Assembly: GCA_022826505.1 (NCBI GenBank)
Contig: JAJDUQ010000132.1
Coordinates: 1 to 46,435 of the forward strand
DNA length: 46,435 bases
From: Gammaproteobacteria bacterium
Lineage (GTDB): Bacteria; Pseudomonadota; Gammaproteobacteria; HK1
Reading direction: 5' to 3'
Positions within the stretch are counted from its first letter, which is position 1. Each line of letters opens with the position of its first letter. Made by a program: the position numbers and the translations under genes. Below the pieces are notes generated by a model. The model worked only from the letters and a program-made list of their open reading frames with translations, had not been told where the DNA came from and ran no database searches. Shown here piece by piece: positions 36,501 through 43,872 of the stretch.

Positions 36501-36798
36501 CGCAATTGCGGACGCGGCTACCAAGGTCAGCACGAGGGTGTCGAACGAGAACGATATATGGCTGATTCTGGTCATCTGCCTGCAAGCGGCGGCGGCGTTC
36601 GAGGAACGGAATGTCTGGTTTGCTTGGCTCGAAGCAAGGCTGGCAAGAATTGCAAGCTGCCTTCCAGGACCTCCAAGTAAGTCCGTTCGGATATTTCTGG
36701 AACATCTCGATGCCATGGAGACAATCTTGCCAGTCGACTCGTGGTTCCACCGGCGAGCGAGGTCAATCGCGTCCGCCGGAGCGGAGCTTCGTCCTTGA
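30574..36798 (+). CDS. Giant alpha-solenoid protein with PIN-like domains (2074 residues)
   Basis: A 2074-residue intracellular protein with no signal or membrane segment. Residues about 1-190 are helical. About 195-880 is a TPR-like solenoid. At about 911-960 a PIN-like start is seen (IGLDITSILVLHYLDLLEPL, then FAPDVMECL), and a second copy at about 1090-1240 (ILDGTIYLEGLALSHLQ, HTDVLNQM, ending ALCIDDRFF), with Asp residues at PIN active-site positions. The rest is mostly helical with a small beta-rich part near 1490-1525 (ISVDLDPDDGLIVLTH). This recalls, from memory, the TPR plus GreA/B-C plus PIN proteins (family name PIN-TPR-GreABC) found in predicted conflict systems. It is less GC-rich than the housekeeping genes around it. 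Confidence 0.75.
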   Translation: MPELPLSALATVLRPLVTSVFRNAPRLMAEHRAGQVPMTQPSSLMDDLLNETLHRIRGGSIDTGWWQSLLDRFVQQYIAPEFLKKPALQEWLREEQVASDLKTIATWRIMATAQDEATLRDRLAQTYSNRTGEALHFAAGSIDAMVAILVAGYIGAIRSDQRAVAGMVQTGFSRVDERFEHLIQAVSPLSDPYVRAAHTQHADKELARILALRAVNPVRSRSDIRKLLGRLDSGDLVAADDVVKSSVRYWTARLCASEAETLDIAEELRAQIRDDEPNRDLVIVDALMCEMRGDPDGAVQLLRDREDPDSRTALFGVLARSRDTNSALEEFAVAIGSANAEFFTAVGWRNWVHSMAAAGRWKEAAERLASMDGTWSDAPVLAVIEGITNAQLLLPIERRGATGDLQLFADINPIQGEQAEIAHARATACFKNATRGLEEIEDTDLERFVTDWCRWLRLMDPNEDNARSAHDEIRRDLERPNPDVTVMPFARAFGVSFDSEHLRRHLSRRERLGGLNEDELRAECLLFLTDMDSGTIGGREVLGYLETRRTRLARVMPAELLEAANIRALITDNQTERARALLAEMRDGLNDAEAMRLSAMIDSHEGRDPRKELERAYEKTGDLVDLHNLVRFLKQANDRESLLRLLEDLVAKHRTVANLTDLVVCLSDRPFFDHRRIVEILDSNSDLVGRSLDLKAVKAVALFHSGRYSEARELNDQLRNSGHAERSLFLDINLAVASGDWERLPEIVEREWPRRGEHTAETLVGLAQVAAQQVSSHGRALMLAKLAAEKAPDDPRILAASYWLHFELGRDEEADRGWLSRAFELSSGDDGPLWSVDFRTVVTKWMPERQKRLVEIEENWLGGEIPTGVAASLLNVPLMHLLVQIPEANADRTDRRRSALVPVAFGGRSSVELEVGWSIGLDITSILVLHYLDLLEPLFEVFHRIKFAPDVMECLFHEQNSVRFHQPSRVRDGRQVRALCNRQRIRVAGEFVEPAGAAAEEVGRELAALLQIARQEGGKVVCVLPIHRPNSLMEEEANTSDWNDLIISVPDLCGLLFRQGRIDAETHERAQLYLRSQGQPGRGNDEPSILDGTIYLEGLALSHLQGAKVLDQIAGAGLDLCIHTDVLNQMDGLVRAGESGEQLAVQLGEVRNVLRSAVESGRASYLPGKVDPEDPVLNRHDQVSVTQSLLAAAADCEALCIDDRFFNSTERFVVEEEVGRTLPIACVLDILDSLAGSGHLTPERLWAARHKLRTSGFVFVPFEAEELLHWLRATIVEDGQLTEGVELRAIRQSTVRTITMGLINPAEAFALFAEQTQTCASVIRSLWSDESVTEEFATVLSDWIWRHMVVDAPGHHGNGERESRNVWNREAMLRRLCVVFLPPGIESPDRRRRYADWVDESVLQPLRPANAHLVEEALTAICNMIPDQDSEAEIFGTVFFAHLPESCRQYLLTQFPDRARQWGFETRRTFGLEADVAIVDRELFTAARNAFSGMGSQSVRSIAGEEISVDLDPDDGLIVLTHPVSDSGNRTKVSDLAILSPDPKARVAALRTMIERFGPTTPDLVDRLLSDLESREPDDIELSNIFREAASGLAAVQGALLRKVDSAQPIGALDVLPQEMAYFESFVGPQPEGRDPDRYVREILIPYRRTLLERDLSRGLDICCLGALRDDLCPGQWIAHVDDDAAWVALSNCGADEAPISLVGALDVALYRQGDVRFQQYAAQAVSKLCGEEFGQQQDSDFYRLLWIFARFAFNRINVIENGSKQPGFWKRVCAWMQAQFIARALSKAPATVAMDRLEEWSLSSMALVGAYAELVEAREEPMLLFTERLPASDLRCEMLGRLVALRSRHTSEGRRFPRSEEVDRALEGTRESGNWLKCFFPGPLEGHRRPTAPAPEDLSEALKAEVPDIVLPASWHLIANTSHLLVLNEPELGAARDALARVPHIGDEGVKQNILLSLEVASIVAKTNRDTLLADAIADAATKVSTRVSNENDIWLILVICLQAAAAFEERNVWFAWLEARLARIASCLPGPPSKSVRIFLEHLDAMETILPVDSWFHRRARSIASAGAELRP

Positions 36799-36892
36799 GA
36801 CTCGGAAGCAAACAATCGTGGAATTCACGGTGCACGCCCCGACACTGTAGCGGATGGTTACTGTGGTGCAGTGGCGATAACTCCTGTCCGTG

Positions 36893-38146
36893 ATGGTTGG
36901 ACGCACCGGTGGTGAGACCTCGACGCTTGAGCGGTGGGTGGCCGGAATCGGCGTCTGGTGGCCGCAACACCGCGTCGCCTTCGTAGCGCTCGGCGGATGC
37001 ATCACCGTCGCCGACGTGATTCTGGGGGACGGCTGGAACACCTTTGCTCTGATGCTGCCCTGGGGGGTGCTCTTCGGCCTGCACTACATTCTCGCCCGGA
37101 GCCTCGCGATGGATGACGAGAGGGCGGAGCGGCACACCGCGGACCTGCGGCTCAGAGCCTACGATCAGGCCCACATCGACGACATCGGCGGCCGGCACGA
37201 CCTGATCATCGACGCGCACCACCACTTGTGGGACCTCGATCGGAACTATCATCCCTGGCTCTGCGACGAGCCTCCGGTCGAAGGGCGGCACGGCGACTAC
37301 CGCGCGATTCGGCAGAGCTATCTGACCGACGACTTCCGGCGCGACTGGGACGGTCTGCGGGTCGTCGGCTCGGTGTACGTCGAGGCGAAGTGGGATCCGG
37401 CCGACCCGGTGGGGGAGACCGCGTGGGCGGAATCCGTCGCCGCCGAGACCGGCTTCCCCACCGTCATCGTCGCCCAGGCGTGGCTCGGCCGGAAGGACGT
37501 GGAGGAAGTGCTGGCCGCCCAGGCGGACTTCGCCCGGGTGCGGGGGGTGCGCGAGTATCCGGCGGTGGCCGCCCATCCGCACGAGGTCGTTCCCTACGCG
37601 CCGGGCTCGATGAGCGACCCGCAGTGGCAGCGGGGCTATGCGCTGCTCGAAGCCCGGGGCCTCTCCTTCGACCTCCGGGTGCCTTTCTGGCACCTGCCGG
37701 AGGCGCGCGCGCTGGCCGAGCGTTTCCCCGGCATCGTGATCATCCTGGACCACACCGGGAGTCCGAGTCTGCGTACTCCCGAGGGGCTTGCTGCGTGGCG
37801 CAAGTGCATGCGCACCTTGGCCGAAGCGCCGAACACCGCGGTCAAGATCTCGGGGCTCGGTGAGCCGCACCTCCCGAGGTGGTCCGTGCGCACCCATCGC
37901 GACGTCGTGCTGGAGACCATCGACATCTTCGGGGTGGATCGCTGCATGTTCGCGAGCAACTACCCGGTGGACCGGCTGTACGCGCCCTACGGCACCATCA
38001 TGCGCGGCTTCCGGGAGATGACGAGCCGGTTCTCGCTGGGCGAGCGGCGCCGTATGTTCTGCGAGAACGCGATGCGCTGGTACCGGATCGGTCCGGAGAG
38101 TCTGATGGAGCCGCCTCCGCCGGCGAGCTCGTTCCTGGAGCGGTAG
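36893..38146 (+). CDS. Amidohydrolase_2-family protein with N-terminal two-helix membrane domain
   Basis: A 417-residue fusion. Residues about 10-75 hold two hydrophobic helices (AFVALGGCITVADVIL and FALMLPWGVLFGLHYILA) followed by a basic/acidic linker, similar to the 2TM domain found in front of some sensor kinases. Residues about 100-400 are an Amidohydrolase_2 TIM barrel: IIDAHHHLWDLDRNYHPWL with the HxH metal ligands, VVGSVYVEAKWDP, VIILDHTGSP with the barrel His, and MFASNYPVDRLY with the final Asp. This is like 2-pyrone-4,6-dicarboxylate or lactone hydrolases. Both ATG 36893 and GTG 36890 are possible starts. It would tether a soluble-type hydrolase to the inner membrane. Confidence 0.85.
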   Translation: MVGRTGGETSTLERWVAGIGVWWPQHRVAFVALGGCITVADVILGDGWNTFALMLPWGVLFGLHYILARSLAMDDERAERHTADLRLRAYDQAHIDDIGGRHDLIIDAHHHLWDLDRNYHPWLCDEPPVEGRHGDYRAIRQSYLTDDFRRDWDGLRVVGSVYVEAKWDPADPVGETAWAESVAAETGFPTVIVAQAWLGRKDVEEVLAAQADFARVRGVREYPAVAAHPHEVVPYAPGSMSDPQWQRGYALLEARGLSFDLRVPFWHLPEARALAERFPGIVIILDHTGSPSLRTPEGLAAWRKCMRTLAEAPNTAVKISGLGEPHLPRWSVRTHRDVVLETIDIFGVDRCMFASNYPVDRLYAPYGTIMRGFREMTSRFSLGERRRMFCENAMRWYRIGPESLMEPPPPASSFLER

Positions 38147-38239
38147 AGGTCGGTGGAGGACCGTGCCCCGCTCGCGGGAGTCGCCGGTTCGTCTCCGATG
38201 GCCTCGGCTGCGCCGGGACGTACCCGTCCGGTGACGGCA

Positions 38240-38387
38240 TCAAGCGGAAACGGCTCCGGAAAGCACCATGAACACATAGGCATTGGCCTTTCGGAGCCGA
38301 TCTCCGGAGACGACCAGCTTCATGTGGTGAATGCCACGCAGCAGCACATAACGCCCGGACTTCGCGAAGAGCGTTGTCAGCTTCGAT
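38240..38387 (-). pseudogene. C-terminal remnant of a paralog of the gene at 43873
   Basis: Read on the minus strand, this gives about 48 residues with TLFAKSGRYVLLRGIHHMKL and KANAYVFMVLSG before a stop. The gene at 43873-45021 ends with TLFGKSSRFVLIRGIHHVKL and IKAYVFLMLCA at the same spacing. The frame upstream of about 38387 is unrelated to that gene, so only the tail survives. It shows that the unknown family was once present here in a second copy, in opposite orientation to the present cluster. Confidence 0.75.
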
Positions 38388-38391
38388 ACCC

Positions 38392-38550
38392 AACCGCGAC
38401 AAGGAAATCGCGAGGCGGCTCGACCTGACCTTCTACGGCGTGCGCTACCGGATCTCCGGCATCTTCGCGAAGCTCGGCGCGCGCGGGCGGATCGATGCGG
38501 TGCACCGCGCGCGGCTGCGCGGGCTCCTGCCGCCGGCCGACGACGCGTAG
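38392..38550 (+). pseudogene. LuxR-type HTH fragment (C-terminal end of a regulator)
   Basis: The plus strand encodes NRDKEIARRLDLTFYGVRYR followed by a segment ending KLGARGRIDAVHRARLRGLL and a stop. This is the DNA-binding helix-turn-helix of LuxR/GerE regulators, with the usual NKEIA..L.....V..H...I..KLG..RA order. There is no start codon or upstream domain; the fragment abuts the opposite-strand remnant at about 38388. Both look like products of one rearrangement. Confidence 0.7.
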
Positions 38551-39030
38551 GCGCCGCCCGCCGGGCCCACCGCGCTACCTGACGGACGCCGCCTGCGCTC
38601 CGGCCTTGCCCGGTCGCTCCACCAGCATCCGGCCCGCCTCGGCCGTGGGGAGACCCCTTCGGCGAGCCGCATGCCGTGCGGAGCCCGCGCAATGAAGTCG
38701 AATTCCTTTAAATTGCCAGTTTCGAGAGATATCTTCCAACCCCAAGAAAAGCCGAATTTGGGGATTGAAATCGGGCGGGAGGCGCACTGAATATCGCGTT
38801 TGTGTGTGTCAGCGGCGGCGTTGCGGCCGCCTGCGGCGAGGAGAGCGGGCACGCGATTGGCGATGCCGCTATCTGCGCAAGCGCGTCCGGGTGCGACGGA
38901 CGCCGGGCGGCGGCTCCTGGCCTTCGGGTTGCGGGCGAGAGCCCACAGCGCCCGGGCGCGAGCGGAGCGGGCCGGTGGCGGCCGGCGCCGGTTTCGTACT
39001 CTTCGACGAACTCTCCGAGGAGCGGGCTGA
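38551..39030. other. Region upstream of the hydroxylase/YcaO cluster
   Basis: No solid gene is seen. About 38690-38790 is AT-rich compared with its flanks and may hold the cluster promoter. A short open frame lies there (listed separately). The last bases carry GAGGAG, the ribosome binding site of the next gene. Confidence 0.45.
38692..38790 (+). CDS. Candidate short peptide upstream of the cluster (doubtful)
   Basis: A 32-residue frame, starting MKSNSFKLPVSRDIFQ and ending GIEIGREAH, follows GGAG at 9 bases. Its composition differs from the surrounding GC-rich DNA. Directly after its stop another frame reads a Cys/Ser/Gly/Ala-rich stretch (FVCVSGGVAAACGEES, then ICASASGCDG) that would resemble an azole-RiPP core if joined by a frameshift. 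I give this low weight; it may be chance. Confidence 0.2.
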   Translation: MKSNSFKLPVSRDIFQPQEKPNLGIEIGREAH

Positions 39031-41439
39031 ATGGCAGAGGTCGAGCATTCCAGTATGGATCCGGTACTGCTGGATCCCGTCGAGCCTTCCTTTCGGCGCG
39101 CAATCCCCTACTTCCTGCCGGTTGCGGCCATCCTCCTGATCATCAACGCCGCGGTCCAGGGCGGGTGGTGGATCGCGGCTCCGCTCGTCTTCTTCTTCGT
39201 CGTGGACCCCCTGGACACCCTCTTCGGCGTGGAAGAGCGGAACATGAACCCGGACGAGACCAGCGAGGGGCAGTTGCTCTGTCACCGGCTGGCGCTCGAC
39301 ACATGCGTCGCGCTCTGGCCGCCGGCGCTCGCGTTCGTGCTCTGGTGGATGCTTGATGCCGGTGGTCTGGCGATCTGGGAGGTGCTGCTCATGGCGGTGG
39401 TGCTCGGCAACATGTCCACGGTCATCCTCGTTGCCGGCCACGAGCTGATTCACGACCGCACCGCATGGCGGCGCCGCTACGGCGAGTTCCTGCTGAGCTC
39501 GGTCGGCTGCGGGCACTACGCCACGGAGCATGTCTACGTTCACCACCCTCGGGTGGCGACGCCGGCGGACCCGATGACGGCGCGCAAGGGGCAGAGCTTC
39601 TGGCGGTACCTGCCGTGGGCGGTTGCGGGCAGCATCAGGGAATCGTGGCGCCATGTACGCGAGCGGCTGGCGCAGCGCCGGCGGCCGGTGTGGCACTACT
39701 CGAATCCGTTCTGGCGATATGCGCTCGGTGTCGCGTTCTGGTACGCGCTGGCCTTCTGGATGGGTGGACCACTGGGGTTGCTCGTGTTCACCGCGGTCTG
39801 CGGCATGGCCGTGTTCTCGCTCCGCCTCGGCGACTACGTCGAGCACTACGGGCTGAGCCGGCGCTACCTCTCGAACGGCCGTTTCGAGCGTGTTCAGCGC
39901 CAGCACTCCTGGAGTGCGGCGGGCCGCATCTCCAATTGGCTCTACTACAACACCCAGCGTCATGCGGACCATCACTGCAAGCCGGTGCGCCTGTTCCCGC
40001 TCCTGCAGAACCATCGCGCGGATATCGCGCCGCGAATGCCGGGCTGCTACGGCCGGATGTTCGGCCTGGCCCTGAATCCCCGCCGGTGGTTCGAGACGAT
40101 GGATCCGATGGTCGACGAGTGGCGCCGCCGCTTCTACCCCGACATCGACGATTGGCGCGTCTACGACAGTCCCGCGTTTGCGGCGCGCCCGGACATGTTC
40201 AAGGAAATCGCCGAAGTCACCGCCGGAGCGCCACGCATGGCGGGCTGGATCGACGACGCGCCGGATTTGCTCGACGGGTTGCGGGAACGGGAATTCAGCG
40301 ACCTCGATCTGCCGGATGGTTTCGGGCCGGACCCGGAGTACGAGGCCATCGCCCGACGGGGGCTCGCGCGGCTCTACTGGACGCGGGAGCTCGGCGTGCC
40401 CGAAATGCGCGAGCAGATCGACGACATACCGGCGCAGGGCGTTCGGGAAACGGTCGAGACGGTGCGAAGCTACGCCAACCGAAAGGTCTTTCAGATTGGT
40501 GTGCTGGCGATGCGGGGCAGCCTGTCGCCGGCCGAGGCGGCGACCGCGACGGCGAACGTCGCCCAGGCGGCCATCGGCGCGGTGCTGTCCGCGGTTTTCG
40601 AGGATGCGCAGGCGCAGGCAAGGGAGGGCACGGTGCTCGCGCTGTGTCTCGGCGACCTCACCGACCCCGAGGCTGCCGCACGCGCTGCCGCGAACGTCGC
40701 GTTCGTGTGCGACGGCGGCAGCGAGCACCGCGCTCGTGCGCTGTGCGGCCGGTTCGAGCAGGCGCTGCAAGTGCTGTCCCGGGACAGTGTGCTGTTCGAT
40801 GCGCAGGCAAGCGCGACGGCGCTCGCCGCTCGTCCGGCACTGTCGCTTGCGGAATTCGCGGACAACTGCCGCCGCGCCTCGACGTCCCTCCATGCGCTGG
40901 ATCTCGTTCCGGCGCGCACCGTGTTCGTGGCGGGCGAGCTCGACGCGCCGGCCTGGCTGGAAGGGGTGCGGCGTGAAGTGCTGGTCCGGTACCTCGCGGG
41001 CGAGAAGCTGGCGGCTCGGTTGCACGAGATTCGGGGGGTCGGGACGAAGGACGCCCCTGCGCCTGCTTCCGACGTGCTTGACCGCATGCGCGGTGGTGTC
41101 CGCGAAGTGGCGCTTGCTGCCCGTTGTCTGCAGTTGCAGCTTGCGGAGCGCGAGCCGCAGGCGCTCGATTGGCACGTCGACACGGTGTTCGAAGCGGCTC
41201 GATCGCAAGAGTTGATCCACGGGGAGGCCGCAGCCGGCCTCACGCGGGCGTGGCGCCTGTGGCGAGACGTGCGCGGCATCCTGCGCTTTGTCGGCGAAGG
41301 TGTCGAGACCGCACCGCCGGAAACCAGGGCCGTGGTGGCGCGGGCTTGCGGGGTGGCGGACTTCGACGCCCTCACGGCAGAGATTGCGCAGACGGCACGG
41401 TGTGCGGCCCTGGGCGTCGACCAGTTGGCAGGGCATTGA
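39031..41439 (+). CDS. AlkB-type membrane di-iron hydroxylase fused to a degenerate GlnE-like domain
   Basis: An 802-residue fusion. Residues about 25-385 are an alkane-hydroxylase-like membrane protein with hydrophobic helices and the three His boxes: GHELIH (about 137-143), EHVYVHHP (about 166-173) and RHADHH (about 309-314). Residues about 410-802 resemble glutamine synthetase adenylyltransferase: VRSYANRKVFQIGVLAMRG, GTVLALCLGDL, and GGVREVALAARCLQLQLAE with AWRLWRDVRGILRF. The GxGS...SDxD catalytic motif of GlnE is missing, so this half is probably a pseudo-enzyme. The ATG follows GAGGAG. The next gene's TTG start overlaps this stop, so both proteins should be made in step. Confidence 0.82.
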   Translation: MAEVEHSSMDPVLLDPVEPSFRRAIPYFLPVAAILLIINAAVQGGWWIAAPLVFFFVVDPLDTLFGVEERNMNPDETSEGQLLCHRLALDTCVALWPPALAFVLWWMLDAGGLAIWEVLLMAVVLGNMSTVILVAGHELIHDRTAWRRRYGEFLLSSVGCGHYATEHVYVHHPRVATPADPMTARKGQSFWRYLPWAVAGSIRESWRHVRERLAQRRRPVWHYSNPFWRYALGVAFWYALAFWMGGPLGLLVFTAVCGMAVFSLRLGDYVEHYGLSRRYLSNGRFERVQRQHSWSAAGRISNWLYYNTQRHADHHCKPVRLFPLLQNHRADIAPRMPGCYGRMFGLALNPRRWFETMDPMVDEWRRRFYPDIDDWRVYDSPAFAARPDMFKEIAEVTAGAPRMAGWIDDAPDLLDGLREREFSDLDLPDGFGPDPEYEAIARRGLARLYWTRELGVPEMREQIDDIPAQGVRETVETVRSYANRKVFQIGVLAMRGSLSPAEAATATANVAQAAIGAVLSAVFEDAQAQAREGTVLALCLGDLTDPEAAARAAANVAFVCDGGSEHRARALCGRFEQALQVLSRDSVLFDAQASATALAARPALSLAEFADNCRRASTSLHALDLVPARTVFVAGELDAPAWLEGVRREVLVRYLAGEKLAARLHEIRGVGTKDAPAPASDVLDRMRGGVREVALAARCLQLQLAEREPQALDWHVDTVFEAARSQELIHGEAAAGLTRAWRLWRDVRGILRFVGEGVETAPPETRAVVARACGVADFDALTAEIAQTARCAALGVDQLAGH

Positions 41440-43793
41440 CCGATACGAAATCCACGCAGCCGGCGCAAGCGGATCGAGCGGCGGCCAACAGCATACTGCG
41501 CAAGCGGGTTGCCGCCGACCGCGGGGTGGTCGCGGTTCCCGTGCTCGCACCGCAGATCGAGTGGCGTCGCATCTCCTCCGAGCAGGTGCTGCTCGTCTCC
41601 GAATCCGTCAACACCGTCATCCGCAGCCCGCTGTACGCGGCGCTGGTGCCCCTGCTCGACGGCCGGCGCCCGGCGGACGACCTCGTGACGACGCTGTCGC
41701 AAGCCCACTCGGCGCGTGAGGTCCGGCAGGCCATTGCCGCGCTGTCGCGTCGCGGCTACGTGGTCTCCGGGGAGCACGGCCTGGATCGGGCGTCGGCGGC
41801 ATTCTGGTCCTTGCTCGGTGCGTCGCCGCGCTGGGCCGAGGAACGCCTCGGTACGTTGCGGGTCGCGGTTGCCGGCGACGGCGGGGAGCGCCAACAGCGC
41901 CTTGCGGCACGGCTCGGAGCCATGGGCGTAGGCGTCGGTGGGGACGATCCCGCGCTGGTCGTCGCAGTCTGCACCGACTATCTCGAGGAACGCCACGCCG
42001 CCGTCAACGAGCGCCACATCGCCTCCGGCACGCCCTGGATGCTCGTCGCGCCGACGGGCATGCAGCCGCTGTTCGGGCCGGTGTTCCGGGCGGCGGACGG
42101 CGGCCCTTGCTGGCGTTGTCTCGCCTATCGCCTGCGCGGCCACCAGGAGGTCCACAATTTCCTGCGCAACACCGGCGGCGAGAAGGCCGCCTTCAAGTCC
42201 CCGGCCGCGCCCCCGGGGGTGGTGGATACGATCTGGGGTCTGGTCGCAATCGAGGTCGCCAAGTGGCTGGTGCTCGAGGACGATGCGCCGATCCACAACC
42301 ACGCGGTTTCGGTCGACATGACGCGCTTGCGCTGCGAACACCACCATGTCATGCGCCGCCCCCAGTGCTTCGCTTGCGGGGATGCGGCCCTGTACCGAGC
42401 CGATCGCCCGGCCCGGCCAATGCGCTTGCGGCCGAGTCCCAAGGTGGTCCGCAACAGCGGTGGCCTGCGCTCGGTGGCGCCGGAGGAGACTCTCGCGAGG
42501 TATCGGCACCTGATCAGCCCGGTCAGCGGCGTGGTGTCGTGGGTCTCGCGCACCACGGACGAGGCGGACCCGTGGCTCCATGTCTACTGGGCCGGCAGCA
42601 ACTTCGCGTTGACCGCCGATACGCTCGGTACGCTCCGGGGCAGCCTGCGCGCCAAGAGCGCGGGCAAGGGGAGCACGCAGGCGCAATCCGAAGCGAGCGG
42701 GCTCTGCGAAGCGGTGGAGCGCTACTGCTGCGCGTTCCACGGCGAGGAAATCTGCCGATCGGCGAGCTATGCCGACTTCGAGCGGGCCGGCGAGTCGGCG
42801 GCGATCCACCCGAACGCGGTGCAGTTGTTCAGCGAGCGACAGCTCGACAACGCCGGCGAGATCAATGCACGCGGTCATCCGCTCAACTTCGTTCCGGCGC
42901 GTTTCGACCCCGACGCCGAGGTGAGCTGGTCGCCGGTGTGGTCGTTCACCGAGCGCCGGCACCGCTGGCTGCCCACGTCCATCCTCTACGTGACTCCCGC
43001 GGAGCAGCGCTTGCCCAACGAGGCGAAGTCCGATTCCAACGGCTGCGCCGCCGGCAACACGCTCGAGGAGGCCATCCTGCAAGGCTTCTACGAGCTCGTT
43101 GAACGCGATGCCTTCGCCATCTGGTGGTACAACCGGCTGCGATTGCCCGGTGTCGATCTCGAGAGCTTCGACGACGACTACCTGAACGCCGCGCCCGACT
43201 ACTACGCGAGGTTGAACCGGGAGTTGTGGGTGCTCGACGCCACCAGCGACTTCGGCGTGCCGGTCTTCGTGGCGGTTTCCCGGCGCACCGACGGCAAGGC
43301 CGAAGACATCATCTACGGGGCGGGTGCGCACGCGGACCCGCACGTTGCGGCGCTTCGGGCGGTTTGCGAGCTGAATCAGTTTCTCGACTGGACACAGGGT
43401 CCGGGCAGCGGCGCCGGTGGAAAGGTGGTCGACGACCCCATGTGCTTGTGGTGGTGGGACCACGCGAAGCTCGCGGACCACGACTATCTCGCGCCGCTCG
43501 GCGGCGCCGCTCGGCGCACCAGGTTCGACTACCCTCCTTCGGACACCACCGACGTCAAGGAGGATGTGGAGCGGTGCCAGGCCCTGGTCGAGGCCAGGGG
43601 CATGGAGTTCCTCGCGCTCGATCTCACGAGACCCGACATCGGCATGCCGGTGGCGCGCGTCATCGTGCCGGGAATGCGCCACTTCTGGGAACGATTCGCC
43701 CCCGGGCGCCTGTACGACGTGCCGGTGAAGATGGGGTGGCGGGAGCACCCCACCGCCGAGGCCGACCTCAACCCGGCGCCGGTGACCATCTGA
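41436..43793 (+). CDS. Fused leader-binding/E1-like and YcaO cyclodehydratase (azole RiPP type)
   Basis: A 785-residue protein. Residues about 15-110 look like the winged-helix leader-peptide-binding region (LLVSESVNTVIRSPLYAALV, then a helix pair). About 130-330 is E1/ThiF-like with two CxxC pairs (GPCWRCLAYR and PQCFACGD) forming a zinc site. About 350-785 is YcaO, with STQAQSEASGLCEAVERYC and QGFYELVERDAFAIWW as ATP-site motifs and a C-terminus ending NPAPVTI, near the usual Pro-rich tail. Such enzymes convert Cys/Ser/Thr of a peptide to azolines. The TTG start at 41436 overlaps the preceding stop (TTGA). No dehydrogenase or precursor was found adjacent. Confidence 0.88.
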   Translation: MTDTKSTQPAQADRAAANSILRKRVAADRGVVAVPVLAPQIEWRRISSEQVLLVSESVNTVIRSPLYAALVPLLDGRRPADDLVTTLSQAHSAREVRQAIAALSRRGYVVSGEHGLDRASAAFWSLLGASPRWAEERLGTLRVAVAGDGGERQQRLAARLGAMGVGVGGDDPALVVAVCTDYLEERHAAVNERHIASGTPWMLVAPTGMQPLFGPVFRAADGGPCWRCLAYRLRGHQEVHNFLRNTGGEKAAFKSPAAPPGVVDTIWGLVAIEVAKWLVLEDDAPIHNHAVSVDMTRLRCEHHHVMRRPQCFACGDAALYRADRPARPMRLRPSPKVVRNSGGLRSVAPEETLARYRHLISPVSGVVSWVSRTTDEADPWLHVYWAGSNFALTADTLGTLRGSLRAKSAGKGSTQAQSEASGLCEAVERYCCAFHGEEICRSASYADFERAGESAAIHPNAVQLFSERQLDNAGEINARGHPLNFVPARFDPDAEVSWSPVWSFTERRHRWLPTSILYVTPAEQRLPNEAKSDSNGCAAGNTLEEAILQGFYELVERDAFAIWWYNRLRLPGVDLESFDDDYLNAAPDYYARLNRELWVLDATSDFGVPVFVAVSRRTDGKAEDIIYGAGAHADPHVAALRAVCELNQFLDWTQGPGSGAGGKVVDDPMCLWWWDHAKLADHDYLAPLGGAARRTRFDYPPSDTTDVKEDVERCQALVEARGMEFLALDLTRPDIGMPVARVIVPGMRHFWERFAPGRLYDVPVKMGWREHPTAEADLNPAPVTI

Positions 43794-43825
43794 TGCGGAT
43801 CGGTGCAGGCACGTGCCACTCGTGA
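43793..43825 (+). other. Ten-codon micro-frame overlapping the YcaO stop
   Basis: An ATG overlapping the YcaO stop codon (TGATG) opens a 10-codon frame, MRIGAGTCHS. It could be a leader-like or chance frame. No other evidence supports translation. Confidence 0.12.
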
Positions 43826-43872
43826 ACCCTCCGCCGCAATCGCCCGGAACGGCCTAAGGGGGCCCCGGCGTC

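Noticed and set aside
38802-39356. Cys/Gly-rich frame starting with GTG, as a RiPP precursor
   Set aside because: It runs on into the hydroxylase gene in a different frame for over 300 bases and has no ribosome site; kept only as a remote possibility in the precursor finding.
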